This document shows positions 1 through 9,677 of a stretch of DNA of 64,000 bases, in pieces; within the stretch, counting starts at the first letter, position 1, and each line of letters starts with the position of its first letter. Under the pieces are notes generated by a model. It saw nothing but the letters and a program-made list of their open reading frames with translations, was not told the DNA's origin and ran no database searches. The position numbers and the translations under genes are program-made. The DNA comes from Actinomycetales bacterium (GTDB taxonomy: Bacteria > Actinomycetota > Actinomycetes > Mycobacteriales > Micromonosporaceae), in contig PKFB01000014.1 in the NCBI GenBank assembly GCA_002919305.1, forward strand, positions 1 through 64,000, in the 5' to 3' direction.

Positions 1-174
1 GCCTCCCAACAGCCACACACGATCGTCATCGAGCCGGTCCGGTACGACGGGCACCTAGTGATCACCGACCCCGAGGCATTCCAGCGGGCTTTGCTGACCG
101 GGATCGGGCGGGCGAAGGCGTACGGCTGTGGCCTGCTGAGTCTGGCGCCCGCGCGTACCGTCGCCGTCAGGTGA
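1..174 (+). CDS. cas6e: Cas6e (CasE) CRISPR endoribonuclease, 3' end only
   Basis: The window opens inside this gene, and only the last 57 codons are present, ending in TGA. The tail reads GIGRAKAYGCGLLSLAP, the glycine-rich C-terminal signature of type I-E Cas6e, which cuts pre-crRNA at the repeat hairpin and stays bound as a Cascade subunit. In the usual type I-E order cas1 and cas2 follow cas6e on the same strand. Here the next gene is a LysR regulator on the opposite strand, 21 bp away, so the adaptation genes are absent from this position. The rest of the operon would lie left of the window. A type I-E array with matching repeat type lies at 57542-57813. The family call rests on the conserved tail alone. 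Confidence 0.85.
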   Translation, partial: ASQQPHTIVIEPVRYDGHLVITDPEAFQRALLTGIGRAKAYGCGLLSLAPARTVAVR

Positions 175-195
175 GGGTCAACCGGTGGCACAGCC

Positions 196-1119
196 CTAAG
201 GGGTGTCCTGAGTGAACTCTCGGGCGACCCGCTCAAGGTAGGTAAGGAACCGGGTCACCGCAGGCGGCTTGGTCCGTCCGGCGACGGTGGCGGCGAAGAT
301 CCGGCGGATCGACTCGTCGTCGGCGTGAAGACGAAGCAGTGTGATGTCGGCTGGGGTGCTGCGCGCGGCGAGGGCTGGGACCAGGGCGACACCGAGTCCA
401 GCCGCGACGCAGCCGAGTTTGCCGGTCCAGTCGGCGGCGACGATGTCGATCCGGGGGTGGAAGCCGCTGGGGAGGCTGGCGCGCAGTAGGGTCTCCTCGG
501 CGTTCGCTGACCCGACGATGAACGGGTCGTCGGCTAACTCTGACAGGCGTACCGTGTCCCGCCCGGCCAGACGGTGGTGACGCGGCACCGCCACCAGGAG
601 CCGTTCGTCGAGCAGGTGATGCAGGTCGAAACGGGTGGGGTCGATCGCGGTCGCCGGGGATGAGGAGGAGCTGACCACGGCCACATCAGCGTCACCAGCG
701 ACCAGGCGCTCTAGCAACATGGGGGTACGTCCCTCCACAAGGGACAATGTGATGTTCGGGTGCGCGGCACGGAACGCGGCAAGCGCGCGGGGAACAAGCG
801 CCGCGACGGCCGTCGGGAACGCGCCGACTCGTAACTGGCCACCACCTAAGCCGCGTAAGGTGTCCAGGTCGCGTCGGGCGGCCGTGAGCCGGTCAAGGAT
901 CGCCTCCGCGTGGGGGAGCAGGGTGCGTCCTTCTTCGGTCAGGACGACGCCTCGGGGTAGGCGGTCAAACAGGCGCGCCCCGATCTCGGCTTCCAACGCC
1001 GCGATCTGACGGGACACGGCCGACTGGGTGTAGCGCAGGCTACGGGCGGCGGTTGTGAATGAGCCGTGCCGTGCGACGGTGCGGAACACCTCTAACAGCT
1101 GGGTCTCCATTCCAGTCAT
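196..1119 (-). CDS. LysR-family transcriptional regulator
   Basis: This is a 307-residue protein of normal LysR length. The N-terminal winged helix-turn-helix (about residues 4-63) contains FTTAARSLRYTQSAVSRQI, typical of the family, followed by a linker helix and a periplasmic-binding-like effector domain to the C-terminus. The open frame runs upstream to 1341, but that extension is Arg/Pro/Ser-rich and overlaps the divergent gene. The ATG at 1119 (or 1110) places the HTH at the usual distance from the start. The promoter region of 71 bp is shared with the divergent dehydrogenase/RidA pair, so LysR probably controls that pair and itself. The effector is unknown. Confidence 0.9.
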   Translation of the reverse strand: MTGMETQLLEVFRTVARHGSFTTAARSLRYTQSAVSRQIAALEAEIGARLFDRLPRGVVLTEEGRTLLPHAEAILDRLTAARRDLDTLRGLGGGQLRVGAFPTAVAALVPRALAAFRAAHPNITLSLVEGRTPMLLERLVAGDADVAVVSSSSSPATAIDPTRFDLHHLLDERLLVAVPRHHRLAGRDTVRLSELADDPFIVGSANAEETLLRASLPSGFHPRIDIVAADWTGKLGCVAAGLGVALVPALAARSTPADITLLRLHADDESIRRIFAATVAGRTKPPAVTRFLTYLERVAREFTQDTP

Positions 1120-1190
1120 GCTATGGCCGCATGGCAACAATGCGTGACATTCGCTAGTCGTATGTCGGCGTTGATCTTTAAGGTCGGGCC

Positions 1191-2096
1191 ATGACGACTG
1201 TCGCGATCTTGGGCTGTGGTCGGATGGGCTCGGCGATCGCCCGTCGACTGCGGGCGACGGGGCATCAGGTGACGGTGTGGAACCGCACTCCCGCCGCCGC
1301 GGAGGCGCTGGCCGACGTGGGCGCCGCAGTCGCCGCGACACCAGCGGACGCCGTGGCCGACGCCGACCTGGTGATCACGATGGTGGCGGACGCTGCGGCG
1401 GTTCGGACCGTGCTGTTCGGCTCCGCTGACGCCGACGCTGCCCCTGCCGGGGACGCCACCGGTGCCGGTGACGGCTCCCCAAGCGGCTCCCTCAGTGACT
1501 CCACCGGGCAGGCAGCCGCGGTAGCTGCTCTGCGGCCCGGCGCGATTGTGGTGCAGATGTCGACGATCAGCCCAGACGAGACCGAACAGATCGCCACTCG
1601 GCTGCCTACGACCGCCTCTTTCCTCGACGCCCCGGTCGGCGGGAGCGTCAACGCCGTCGAAGCGGGCACGCTGACGATCTTCGCCGGTGGCTCGGACGCC
1701 GTCATTGAGCGGGCGGAGCCGGTCCTACGGCACCTGGGGACGATCCGCCGCTGCGGTCCTGTCGGCGCTGGAACGGCCATCAAGCTGGTCGTCAACACCG
1801 CGCTGGTCACCGCGCTCGGCGCGCTGCGTGACGCCTTGGCCGTCGCCGACGGGGTTGGGGTGGAGCAGGCGGTCGCGCTTGACGTGCTTGCAGCCGGGCC
1901 GTTGGGCGGCGCGGTCCGTCGGGCGACCGCGACGGGCGCGGCGTTCCCGATCTATCTGGCGGCCAAGGACGCCCGTCTCGCCCTCCGATACGCCTCAACC
2001 AGCGCCCCGGTGTTGGAAGCCGTGGCGCAGGCACTACAGGCCGCCGCTGACCAGGACGCCGACGTGGCGTCCCTGATCTCCCGGGAGAAGCAATGA
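1191..2096 (+). CDS. NAD(P)-dependent beta-hydroxyacid dehydrogenase (3-hydroxyisobutyrate/6PGDH family)
   Basis: A 301-residue member of the beta-hydroxyacid dehydrogenase family, which oxidises beta-hydroxyacids or reduces the matching semialdehydes with NAD(P). The Rossmann motif GCGRMG is at residues 8-13. NRT at 31-33 follows strand beta2, which in this family often suits NADPH. The substrate loop has DAPVGGS at 146-152, and the catalytic Lys lies in GAGTAIKLVVN (Lys198, Asn202). Residues about 78-106 are a low-complexity Ala/Asp/Gly/Ser insertion that most relatives lack. The stop overlaps the start of the RidA-like gene (ATGA), so the two are co-translated. The substrate cannot be read from the sequence; some family members are imine reductases. 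Confidence 0.88.
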   Translation: MTTVAILGCGRMGSAIARRLRATGHQVTVWNRTPAAAEALADVGAAVAATPADAVADADLVITMVADAAAVRTVLFGSADADAAPAGDATGAGDGSPSGSLSDSTGQAAAVAALRPGAIVVQMSTISPDETEQIATRLPTTASFLDAPVGGSVNAVEAGTLTIFAGGSDAVIERAEPVLRHLGTIRRCGPVGAGTAIKLVVNTALVTALGALRDALAVADGVGVEQAVALDVLAAGPLGGAVRRATATGAAFPIYLAAKDARLALRYASTSAPVLEAVAQALQAAADQDADVASLISREKQ

Positions 2097-2530
2097 ACGT
2101 GACTTTGGAGAATCCGCCAGGCGTCGCCGCGCCGTTCGGCGACCGGTTTGCTCACGTCGCGCGTGTGGACACCGGTGACGGGGCGCTGCTGATCCTCTCC
2201 GGACAGGTCGCTGTCGACGACGCCGGTGAGGTGGTCGCACCGGGCGACGCCGGTGCTCAAGCGGAGCGCGTGTTCGAGATCATCGAGGACATTCTCGCCG
2301 CGTATGGTGCGTCGCTCAGCGACATCATCCACATCCGTACCTTCATGACCAACCTGGATGACCTGCCGGCCTACGCCGCGGTGCGGCGCAAGCTGTTCCC
2401 GGCCCCTCCGGCCACCGTCCCGCCTACCAGCACGACCGTGGAGGTCAGCCGGCTCTTCCTGCCCGGGGCGGTGTTGGAGGTGGAGGTGACGGCGGCGGTG
2501 CGGACCCAGGTGGCTGGGCAGCAGGGGTAG
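2093..2530 (+). CDS. RidA/YjgF/YER057c-family protein
   Basis: A 145-residue protein of the RidA fold, a trimeric family that hydrolyses reactive enamines and imines or binds small metabolites. The family core is visible as VFEIIEDILAAYGASLSDIIHIRTFMTN and the C-terminal VEVSRLFLPGAVLEVEVTA. In deaminating RidA the latter stretch begins PARS and its Arg binds the substrate carboxylate. Here the residues are PPTST, so that Arg is missing and classic imine deaminase activity is unlikely. The start overlaps the upstream dehydrogenase by 4 bp, suggesting one pathway, perhaps removal or use of an imine or enamine made by the first enzyme. That link is inference. Confidence 0.88.
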   Translation: MNVTLENPPGVAAPFGDRFAHVARVDTGDGALLILSGQVAVDDAGEVVAPGDAGAQAERVFEIIEDILAAYGASLSDIIHIRTFMTNLDDLPAYAAVRRKLFPAPPATVPPTSTTVEVSRLFLPGAVLEVEVTAAVRTQVAGQQG

Positions 2531-2682
2531 GCTACCCTGCTGGAACGCGCATCCTGACCGCACCACACCGTCGCTTTCACGCTTTCAGGTGCGTGGCTCA
2601 CCTCAGGCCTGCGACGGCTCCTTGTTCGACTAATCCTTAGTCAACTACCTAATTCTTATTCGGCTAATACGTGCGATTTAAC

Positions 2683-2717
2683 GCGGCGGGTGGCGCCTCA
2701 TCGGCACCACCCGCCGC
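2683..2717. terminator. Bidirectional terminator-like hairpin
   Basis: A 15-bp stem with one mismatch (2683-2697 pairs with 2703-2717) closes a 5-nt loop. It sits between the converging RidA-like and PASTA genes and ends just 8 bp from the PASTA stop. The T-run is weak, as is common in actinomycetes. Confidence 0.7.
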
Positions 2718-2724
2718 CTTTCGG

Positions 2725-3444
2725 TCAGCTGGCACATCCGGAGTCACCGGTCGGTTCACCGAACGCCACCACCGTCAGTACGATCTCGGTCGTCGGATCC
2801 GGGCGGCTACCTGGCGGTTCGGACTGCGCGATGACCACCCAGTTGCGGTCAATCCATTGCTGACGCCCCTGACCGGTGCCGTCGACGGAGCGAAGGCGGT
2901 AGAAGCCCGCATCCCGCAGGACGTCCTGCGCGGCCTGCAGATCCATGCATACAACGTTGGGGATGACCCCTTCGGTCACCTCCGGCGTGGTCGCGTTATC
3001 GGTCGGACGGGCTACCCATAGCGTGATCTCCGCATCGCGAGGCACGGCCGTCCCCGGCGGGGGATCTTGGGAGCGCACCACCCAGTTGTTGGGGTTGATC
3101 ACGATTCGGTCCTGACCCGTGGCGTCCTCTGTGGAGATATCGAAGAACCCCAAGGACCACAGTGTCTGCTCCGCCTCGGGCAGGCGTACGCCGGTCAGAT
3201 CCGGAATCGTGATCAGCTCCGGGGGTGATTCGGACACCCCTGGTTCCGTCGGATCCGCTTCTGTGGGTTCCGACGCCGGTGGTGTGGACAGGGAGGACGG
3301 GGTAGAGCCTGCCTGGGTGAAGCTCGACCTGAAATCAAAGGTACTGGAGCGGCCCAGGGTGAACGCGAAGCCACACAGCAGGAGCAGCCCAACGAAGCCG
3401 AGAACGAGCCCGGTGATCACTGCGCGGGGTGAGGCGAGGCTCAT
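2725..3444 (-). CDS. Membrane-anchored protein with two PASTA domains
   Basis: A 239-residue protein. Residues about 9-31 form one N-terminal transmembrane helix with a short cytoplasmic end. Residues about 40-77 are a Ser/Pro/Thr/Glu-rich linker, followed by two PASTA-like repeats (about 78-146 and 158-229), each with the VP-x-V/L-x-G start and the PPG-xx-V core (DPPPGTAV, SEPPGSRP). PASTA domains outside the membrane bind peptidoglycan fragments or beta-lactams, usually on PknB-type kinases or penicillin-binding proteins. Here neither a kinase nor a transpeptidase domain is attached, so it may be a stand-alone wall sensor or an accessory protein. It is monocistronic. No partner is evident nearby. 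Confidence 0.85.
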   Translation of the reverse strand: MSLASPRAVITGLVLGFVGLLLLCGFAFTLGRSSTFDFRSSFTQAGSTPSSLSTPPASEPTEADPTEPGVSESPPELITIPDLTGVRLPEAEQTLWSLGFFDISTEDATGQDRIVINPNNWVVRSQDPPPGTAVPRDAEITLWVARPTDNATTPEVTEGVIPNVVCMDLQAAQDVLRDAGFYRLRSVDGTGQGRQQWIDRNWVVIAQSEPPGSRPDPTTEIVLTVVAFGEPTGDSGCAS

Positions 3445-3759
3445 GGGGTCTCTCTTTCATGTTCCGTCCGCCGCCTGACCGGCCAACGCGAACGTGGACG
3501 CCGCGTGGCGGACGCACTCCGTTCAGAACCGTGACCGGTAGAAACCAAGAACCGGCGCGCATCAGCGCAGGAAGCCATACATTTCGGCTATCACGGACAG
3601 CGCCGTGGCGCCAGGCTGCTCGGAGCGTCTTATGCGATGGGGCGCTCACCTCAAGGCGCGACAGCGCGGTGAGCAGAGAGGAGAAAGGAGAGAAGGGGAC
3701 GCGGTACGCGCGCCCGCGTACCGGATCCGGGCGATGGTGCGCCGCGCGGGTCCCGGGAA
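3445..3759. other. Intergenic region with a GCGTAC hairpin
   Basis: No convincing gene. The only structure I see is a perfect inverted repeat at 3702-3723, CGGTACGCG-cgcc-CGCGTACCG, lying 37 bp past the stop of the methyltransferase at 3760 on its strand. It could serve as that gene's terminator. The PASTA gene's promoter should lie near 3445-3520. Confidence 0.5.
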
Positions 3760-4449
3760 TCAGGTGGCGGGAGAGAGGATCGCCACCAGGAAGTCCGAGT
3801 CTTCCTTAAACGGGCGCAGGTCCCACGTCGACAGCAGCACGTCCGGGACCAGACCGGCCGCCTCGACATCGGCGAGGAACTCCTGGAACGTGTATCCCCG
3901 CCCAGCCCCGAAGCCGATCACGATCCGGCCGCCGTCCCGCAGATGAGTCCGCATCCGCTCGAGCACCCTCCGGTGGGTGTTCGGGGCGAGGAAAGTCATC
4001 ACGTTGCCCGCGCACACGATGGCGTCGAAGCCGTCGGTGATGCCCTGGGCGGGCAGGTCGAGCTCGACTAGATCCCCGACCAGCCACCGTGGACCGGGAT
4101 GATCCTCCTCGGCGGCCTGAATCAGGACCGGATCGATGTCCACCCCAACGACCTGGTGGCCGGCCCGGTGCAGGTAGCCGCCGACGCGGCCAGGCCCACA
4201 GCCGGCATCCAGAACACGCGAACCGCGCGGGAGCATGGCATCGATCAGGCGCGCTTCTCCAGAGAGATCGACACCCTCCCGCGCCATGGTGCGGAAGCGT
4301 TCGATGTACCACCGAGAGTGGTCTGGGTTCCGCGCCACCAGCTCAGCCCACTTGTTCATGCCTTCATGATCCGCCGCGCCGGTCGGATCTTCCGTGTCGC
4401 CCCAGGCGGTTGTCCTGAGCGATCGCCACTGGGCGTCCTCGGAGGACAC
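3760..4449 (-). CDS. Class I SAM-dependent methyltransferase
   Basis: A 229-residue protein with the Rossmann-like methyltransferase fold. Motif I is LDAGCGPGRVGGY (about residues 80-92), the acidic end of beta2 is VVGVDIDP, motif II is WLVGDLVEL and motif III IVCAGNVMTFL. The C-terminus VLLSTWDLRPFKEDSDFLVAIL is shared with a common uncharacterised actinobacterial methyltransferase group. The substrate is unknown. The start is uncertain: the GTG at 4449 keeps good codon usage, while an ATG at 4359 (residue 31, MNKWAELVARNPDHSRWYIERF) matches where I recall many relatives beginning. The GNAT gene 96 bp upstream points the same way, so the two may be co-transcribed. Confidence 0.85.
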   Translation of the reverse strand: MSSEDAQWRSLRTTAWGDTEDPTGAADHEGMNKWAELVARNPDHSRWYIERFRTMAREGVDLSGEARLIDAMLPRGSRVLDAGCGPGRVGGYLHRAGHQVVGVDIDPVLIQAAEEDHPGPRWLVGDLVELDLPAQGITDGFDAIVCAGNVMTFLAPNTHRRVLERMRTHLRDGGRIVIGFGAGRGYTFQEFLADVEAAGLVPDVLLSTWDLRPFKEDSDFLVAILSPAT

Positions 4450-4545
4450 CGGGGGCGACGGGAGTAGAGGAACGGGATCAGAGGAGGGGGAGGGGGACGC
4501 GGCCGGGCGTGGTTCCCGGTTTCGGGTCTTTATGGCCTTCCATAT

Positions 4546-5085
4546 TTATGAGGTACGCGCTGGCCCAATGGCGGACGCGTTCGCCGCTAAAGTCCGTAGC
4601 GCCTCCCCGTCCAGCCTCATGATCTCGATCTCGTCGAGTCCACGCGCGTGGAGCCGCCGGTAGAAGCGCAGGGCCGGTTCGTTGGTTCGCAGCACCCACC
4701 ACTCCAGACGGCCGCATCCGCGTTGCACTGCCAGGTTGGCCAGATGAGCGAGCAAGGCGCGCCCCAGGCCAGCGCCACGGTACTCGGGGCGGACATAGAG
4801 ATCCTCCAGGTGGATACCGGGACGGCCGAGGACGGTGCTGTAGGTGGGGTAGAAGAGCGCGAAGCCCGCCGGCTCACTGTTGATCTCCGCCAGGACGGCC
4901 TCTGCGACCGCGGTGGGGCCAAACAAGGCATCCGCGACGTTGCCCGGCTGGGCGGTGACCTCACCGGGAAACTGCTCCGCTTCGGCGAGCTCGACGATGA
5001 AACGGTGAATCGTCTCAACGTCGTCGGGGCGGGCGGGTCTGATGAGCGGGGTAGTGAGCGTAGCGGAGGGCGGATGGTCACTCAT
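4546..5085 (-). CDS. GNAT-family N-acetyltransferase (SSAT/thialysine acetyltransferase-like)
   Basis: A 179-residue acetyl-CoA-dependent acetyltransferase. The acetyl-CoA loop is VRPEYRGAGLGRALL (residues 98-112) and is followed by the beta-bulge motif GCGRLEWWVLRTNEPALRFYRRL. The order IHLEDLYVRPEYRG and EWWVLxxNxxAxxFY resembles the spermidine/thialysine N-acetyltransferase subgroup, so the acceptor may be a diamine or a lysine analogue. That is a family-level inference. It starts with ATG and runs on towards the methyltransferase on the same strand. A large gene-poor stretch lies upstream. Confidence 0.85.
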   Translation of the reverse strand: MSDHPPSATLTTPLIRPARPDDVETIHRFIVELAEAEQFPGEVTAQPGNVADALFGPTAVAEAVLAEINSEPAGFALFYPTYSTVLGRPGIHLEDLYVRPEYRGAGLGRALLAHLANLAVQRGCGRLEWWVLRTNEPALRFYRRLHARGLDEIEIMRLDGEALRTLAANASAIGPARTS

Positions 5086-6364
5086 GTGGGCATCCTGACC
5101 TAGCGATGAAGGCAGGGCGAAATGGTTATCTCGTTCACACTGTGACTGTGTTGCAAATCATATAACTCACGGTTATGTGTCGGTGACGATGTGTGATATC
5201 TGTGGTCGTTCTCTCCGGAATCCTGATCTGATTTCCGCTCTCACTGGCGCTGTACTGGAGACAAGGCAAGGCGATGAATGAGGTGCTGAGCTCTTACATC
5301 TACTGTGAGTGTTTGTCGGGGCGGGTGTGCTGGCGACGCTGATCGTTTTCTTGGGTCAGTCTGAGAGCGCGACTCTTACCCGGATCTTGCCTTCTTCGGT
5401 GCTCTGACCGACTACAGGGCAGGTTCTGGATAATGCTGAGCGGGTGAGCCGATCGTGACGAACTCCGCATCACAGAGCCGGCTGCGCCGTGGACGGATCG
5501 TCGATAGTTAACTATATTTGCGGGGAAGATTTATCTGAAACAGTGCTTCCTTCTCGGCGTGTTGGTTCAACCTGAGCCAGAAGGGTGACGTGGCCGACGC
5601 TCACAGTGATGATCTGGCCGTTGTCTGAGAATCCGCGAGAGCAATTCAGGAACCTCGCTTCGGCGTTGGCGGACGCATGGTTCAGAGAGGCCTTAAGAAT
5701 CACAATGTGTTACGGAGATCGTAAGGGAGCGCAGGGACAGCGGCGTGGGTTACGCTCAACCGCGCGAGAATGATCACGTAAGTGATTACGCTGGGTGAGG
5801 AGAAAGGGAGTCATAGCCTTCAATCTGGTCGCGGTTGGCGTGCTGACGTGGGCGTTGACCGCTGAACCGGTTGTACGGCGTACCGGGCCTATGGTGGCGA
5901 CAGAATAGTGGGCCGGTATGCTCCCCTGGGCCGGTAAGAGAGCCCGTCGAGGCCCATAACGGTACTAACCGGTGGGGAGCGGTGATGCGACGATCGTGCG
6001 GATAACCTTCAGGATCGACCCTTCCCTCGACGGGCGTTGATCCAACTTGATCCGCTATTGATGTCTGGTGAACCGGTTCGAAAGTGTTCTCAGGCCGGCG
6101 TTGAAGCTACCGGACGCGGAATAAGTAATTACGTCACTGCACTGGGTAACGTCACGATTAGGTGAGAGGACGATAACTTTCGTGCGGTTGACTGTGATCT
6201 TTCTTCACACACCGCGATCTGCGGCGGGAACGCCGGATTGAGACCTGTAATGGGCCCGGACGGTGATCTATACCTCGCTTACCGGGTCAAGCGCGTCTCG
6301 TTAACGCGTATTACGGTGGATATAGAGGTGTCATTCAAGTCCAGCTAGGAGCGTGAGAGGCCTC
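5086..6364. other. Gene-poor, lower-GC region before citrate synthase
   Basis: About 1.28 kb without a gene I can support. It is visibly AT-richer than its neighbours. Things seen in it: an inverted repeat ATCAC-gtaa-GTGAT at 5773-5786; a 9-bp direct repeat gggccggta at 5910-5918 and 5928-5936; and a 32-codon frame at 5309-5407 with a hydrophobic core (VFVGAGVLATLIVFLG), preceded in another frame by ATGAATGAG, which could be a decayed small membrane protein gene. Promoters for the GNAT and citrate synthase genes should sit at its two ends. GAGAGG at 6355-6360 is the likely ribosome site for citrate synthase. Confidence 0.5.
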
Positions 6365-7648
<1,284 letters not shown>

Positions 7649-7698
7649 GCCTCCCCGGCTGGGGCCCTGTCGAACGACTCCTAGGCGTACACCGCATC

Positions 7699-7738
7699 GA
7701 CCGCCGGTTTTGGGATGTCCCGAGCCGGCGGTCATCTT
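7699..7738 (+). terminator. Intrinsic terminator of citrate synthase
   Basis: The stem GACCGCCGG / CCGGCGGTC (7699-7707 with 7725-7733) has a second short pairing, GGGA-tg-TCCC, inside its loop and is followed by atcttt. It lies 51 bp past the stop codon. Confidence 0.85.
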
Positions 7739-8134
7739 TACGGGGCGGCATGGGGTGACCTGACGGGTTGGCCGACGCGTGTCTGCTTCACGCTCCGACC
7801 GGGGGCGCTGACCAATAGCGGGCTGACCAGGAGGACAGATGCGCAGCCGCGGCAGCGGGCAGCCACACCGTCGAGGTAAGACCTGGCGCGGGCCTGACCG
7901 GCGACGCGGGCGTACGCCGCTGGTCGGTCGTGTCGTCGCCTTCAGACCGCCCTCTGGTTCGGGGTGTCCACATCCTGGTCCCTAGGGGGCCGCCCGATGG
8001 CCTCCGTAGGACACGAGCCATCCCCACCGGACACCTATAGTGCGATGTATATATGCGTTGGCTTCAATTCCCAAGTGTCGAAAGCTCGGAGGACACACCC
8101 TGGGCTGACTTGACAATGGGTGGATCATGGTCGG
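7739..8134. other. Intergenic region upstream of the GH114-like gene
   Basis: No gene seen. A minus-strand frame at 7788-8027 has biased composition and no motifs. An AT-rich patch (tgtatatatgcg) near 8045 and ttgaca at 8109-8114 may be promoter elements for the lipoprotein gene. Confidence 0.4.
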
Positions 8135-9064
8135 ATGCGTCCGCTGGTAGCCTCTGCTGCGCTTGTGCTTCTGCTTGTGCTATCCGCCTGCGTCCCGCCG
8201 CCGCCAAACGGGAGCCAGCCCACCGTCCCCAGTCAGGAAACAAGCGTCACTATCAATCCGAATGCCCCGACTTCCTGGGCCTATCAGTTACAGGGGTACG
8301 CCAACGGTGGACTGGAGGAGTTAGCCGCGTCCCCGCATCAATTAGTCGTGATCGATCTAGCGCGAGACGGTGGCGCCGACTACTTCACGCGTGACGAGAT
8401 CGCCGCATTGCAAGCCGCCGGCAAGACGGTTCTGGCCTATATCGAGATCGCTGCTATCGCGGAGCAACGCCCAGAGTACCCCTCGGTGCCTCGTGACCTG
8501 ATCCTCAACAGCTGGCCCGGCTGGCCAGGGGAGTACTTCGTGCAGTACTGGAATGAGCGCTGGTGGGAGGTGGCGCTGCACCCCCGTATCACTCAGGCCC
8601 TGGCGGCGGGGTTTGACGGCCTCTATCTAGATGCGACCGTCGCGTACGCAGAGATCGACCTGGAATTACTGAGAGGGGAAACACGGGTGAGTTTAGGGCG
8701 CGCGATGGTGGGATTAATCGCGCGGATCAGCTCCTATGCCAAACTCCAGAATCCGGAATTTATTATCGTGCCGCAGAACGCGCCGGAGCTCCGGGGGTAC
8801 CCCGGCTATATTGAGGCGATCGATGGTATTGGGATGGAGGAATTGTTCTTCTTGGCCACCGACCAGCCGTGTGACGCCGATTGGTGCGAGGAGAATTTGG
8901 AGCATGTCAGAGCACTGCGGAATGCCGGGAAACTAGTGCTCGCGGTGGACTACGCCGATGCGTCAGAGAACAGAGCGGCCGCCTGCGCGCGCTACGCCGA
9001 GGAAGGGTTCGCCGGATACGTAGGTCCGGTCGAGCTTAACGAGCTCCGTCCCCCGTGCCCGTGA
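8135..9064 (+). CDS. Secreted GH114-like (endo-alpha-1,4-polygalactosaminidase-type) lipoprotein
   Basis: From the ATG at 8135 this is a 309-residue protein with a signal peptide ending in the lipobox LSAC (Cys19), so it is probably an extracytoplasmic lipoprotein. The rest is one TIM-barrel domain of the TM1410/GH114 type: WAYQLQGY, LVVIDLARDG, VLAYIEIAAIAEQRPEY, AGFDGLYLDATVAY and FIIVPQNAPEL mark successive strands. Characterised GH114 enzymes cut alpha-1,4-linked galactosamine exopolysaccharides. Asp in LYLDATV and the acidic residue in AYIEI sit where active-site carboxylates are expected. The frame opens earlier at a GTG (8120), but the ATG gives a standard signal peptide. It is monocistronic. 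Related sugar hydrolase activities are possible. Confidence 0.8.
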   Translation: MRPLVASAALVLLLVLSACVPPPPNGSQPTVPSQETSVTINPNAPTSWAYQLQGYANGGLEELAASPHQLVVIDLARDGGADYFTRDEIAALQAAGKTVLAYIEIAAIAEQRPEYPSVPRDLILNSWPGWPGEYFVQYWNERWWEVALHPRITQALAAGFDGLYLDATVAYAEIDLELLRGETRVSLGRAMVGLIARISSYAKLQNPEFIIVPQNAPELRGYPGYIEAIDGIGMEELFFLATDQPCDADWCEENLEHVRALRNAGKLVLAVDYADASENRAAACARYAEEGFAGYVGPVELNELRPPCP

Positions 9065-9677
9065 CGCGCTATCCCGCGGGATCGGCGACGACCTGAACCC
9101 GTGGGTTCCACCACGTACAACACCTCGTCGACCCTGTGGTTACTCACCGCGGCTCCGTGGCGTCAGCGGAGAGGGCCCGCCGTGCCGCTCCACCCCGCCA
9201 CCAGGGTGCGCGGTCGCCTCCGTCACAGGGGCTGAGCCCGCTGCAGCTGTCCATATCGGACACCACACCCCGGGCCAGGTACGCTTCGGCACCGCATGTC
9301 AACAAGCGGAAAGCCAAGCGACGAGGACAGGGACGCCGATCGGAGTACGCGCGGTCAGCCCACGCAGGAAGCGTGCCTGCGGGAGACGCGCCGGCGTTTT
9401 GCCAGGTCAGAGTGAATGAGCACCAGACGAGCACCGCCCGGAGGTCACCGCCTCCACAGGCGGTGTAGGCGATGTGAAGGCGCCGCTTTATTCCCACGTA
9501 CTGACGTGACGCGCCGTGACATCAGAGGCGTGATTCGAAGGGACTGTCGGCGGGAATCCGCGGAAACGACCAGGATTTTAAGGTACGCCCGAGGGTAGGA
9601 GCGTTGGAACCCCGCTTCAACCCACCGTAACCCTGAATTTTCCTTTGATTTTCTATCGCTAGTCTTCTGCTACAGGT
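9065..9677. other. Intergenic region
   Basis: No supported gene. Two overlapping opposite frames near 9136-9497 are Arg/Pro-rich and show no motifs. A small hairpin CACCGCCT-ccac-AGGCGGTG lies at 9446-9465. Confidence 0.45.

Noticed and set aside
5512-5773. Two overlapping opposite frames of about 62 codons
   Set aside because: Neither has a ribosome site or a recognisable motif, and they overlap each other.
6060-6095. GGTTCGAAAG resembling a tRNA T-arm
   Set aside because: No pairing flanks and no D- or anticodon-arm upstream; no tRNA can be built.
9136-9497. Overlapping frames of 110 and 117 codons on opposite strands
   Set aside because: Arg/Pro/Ala bias typical of chance frames in GC-rich DNA; no motifs.
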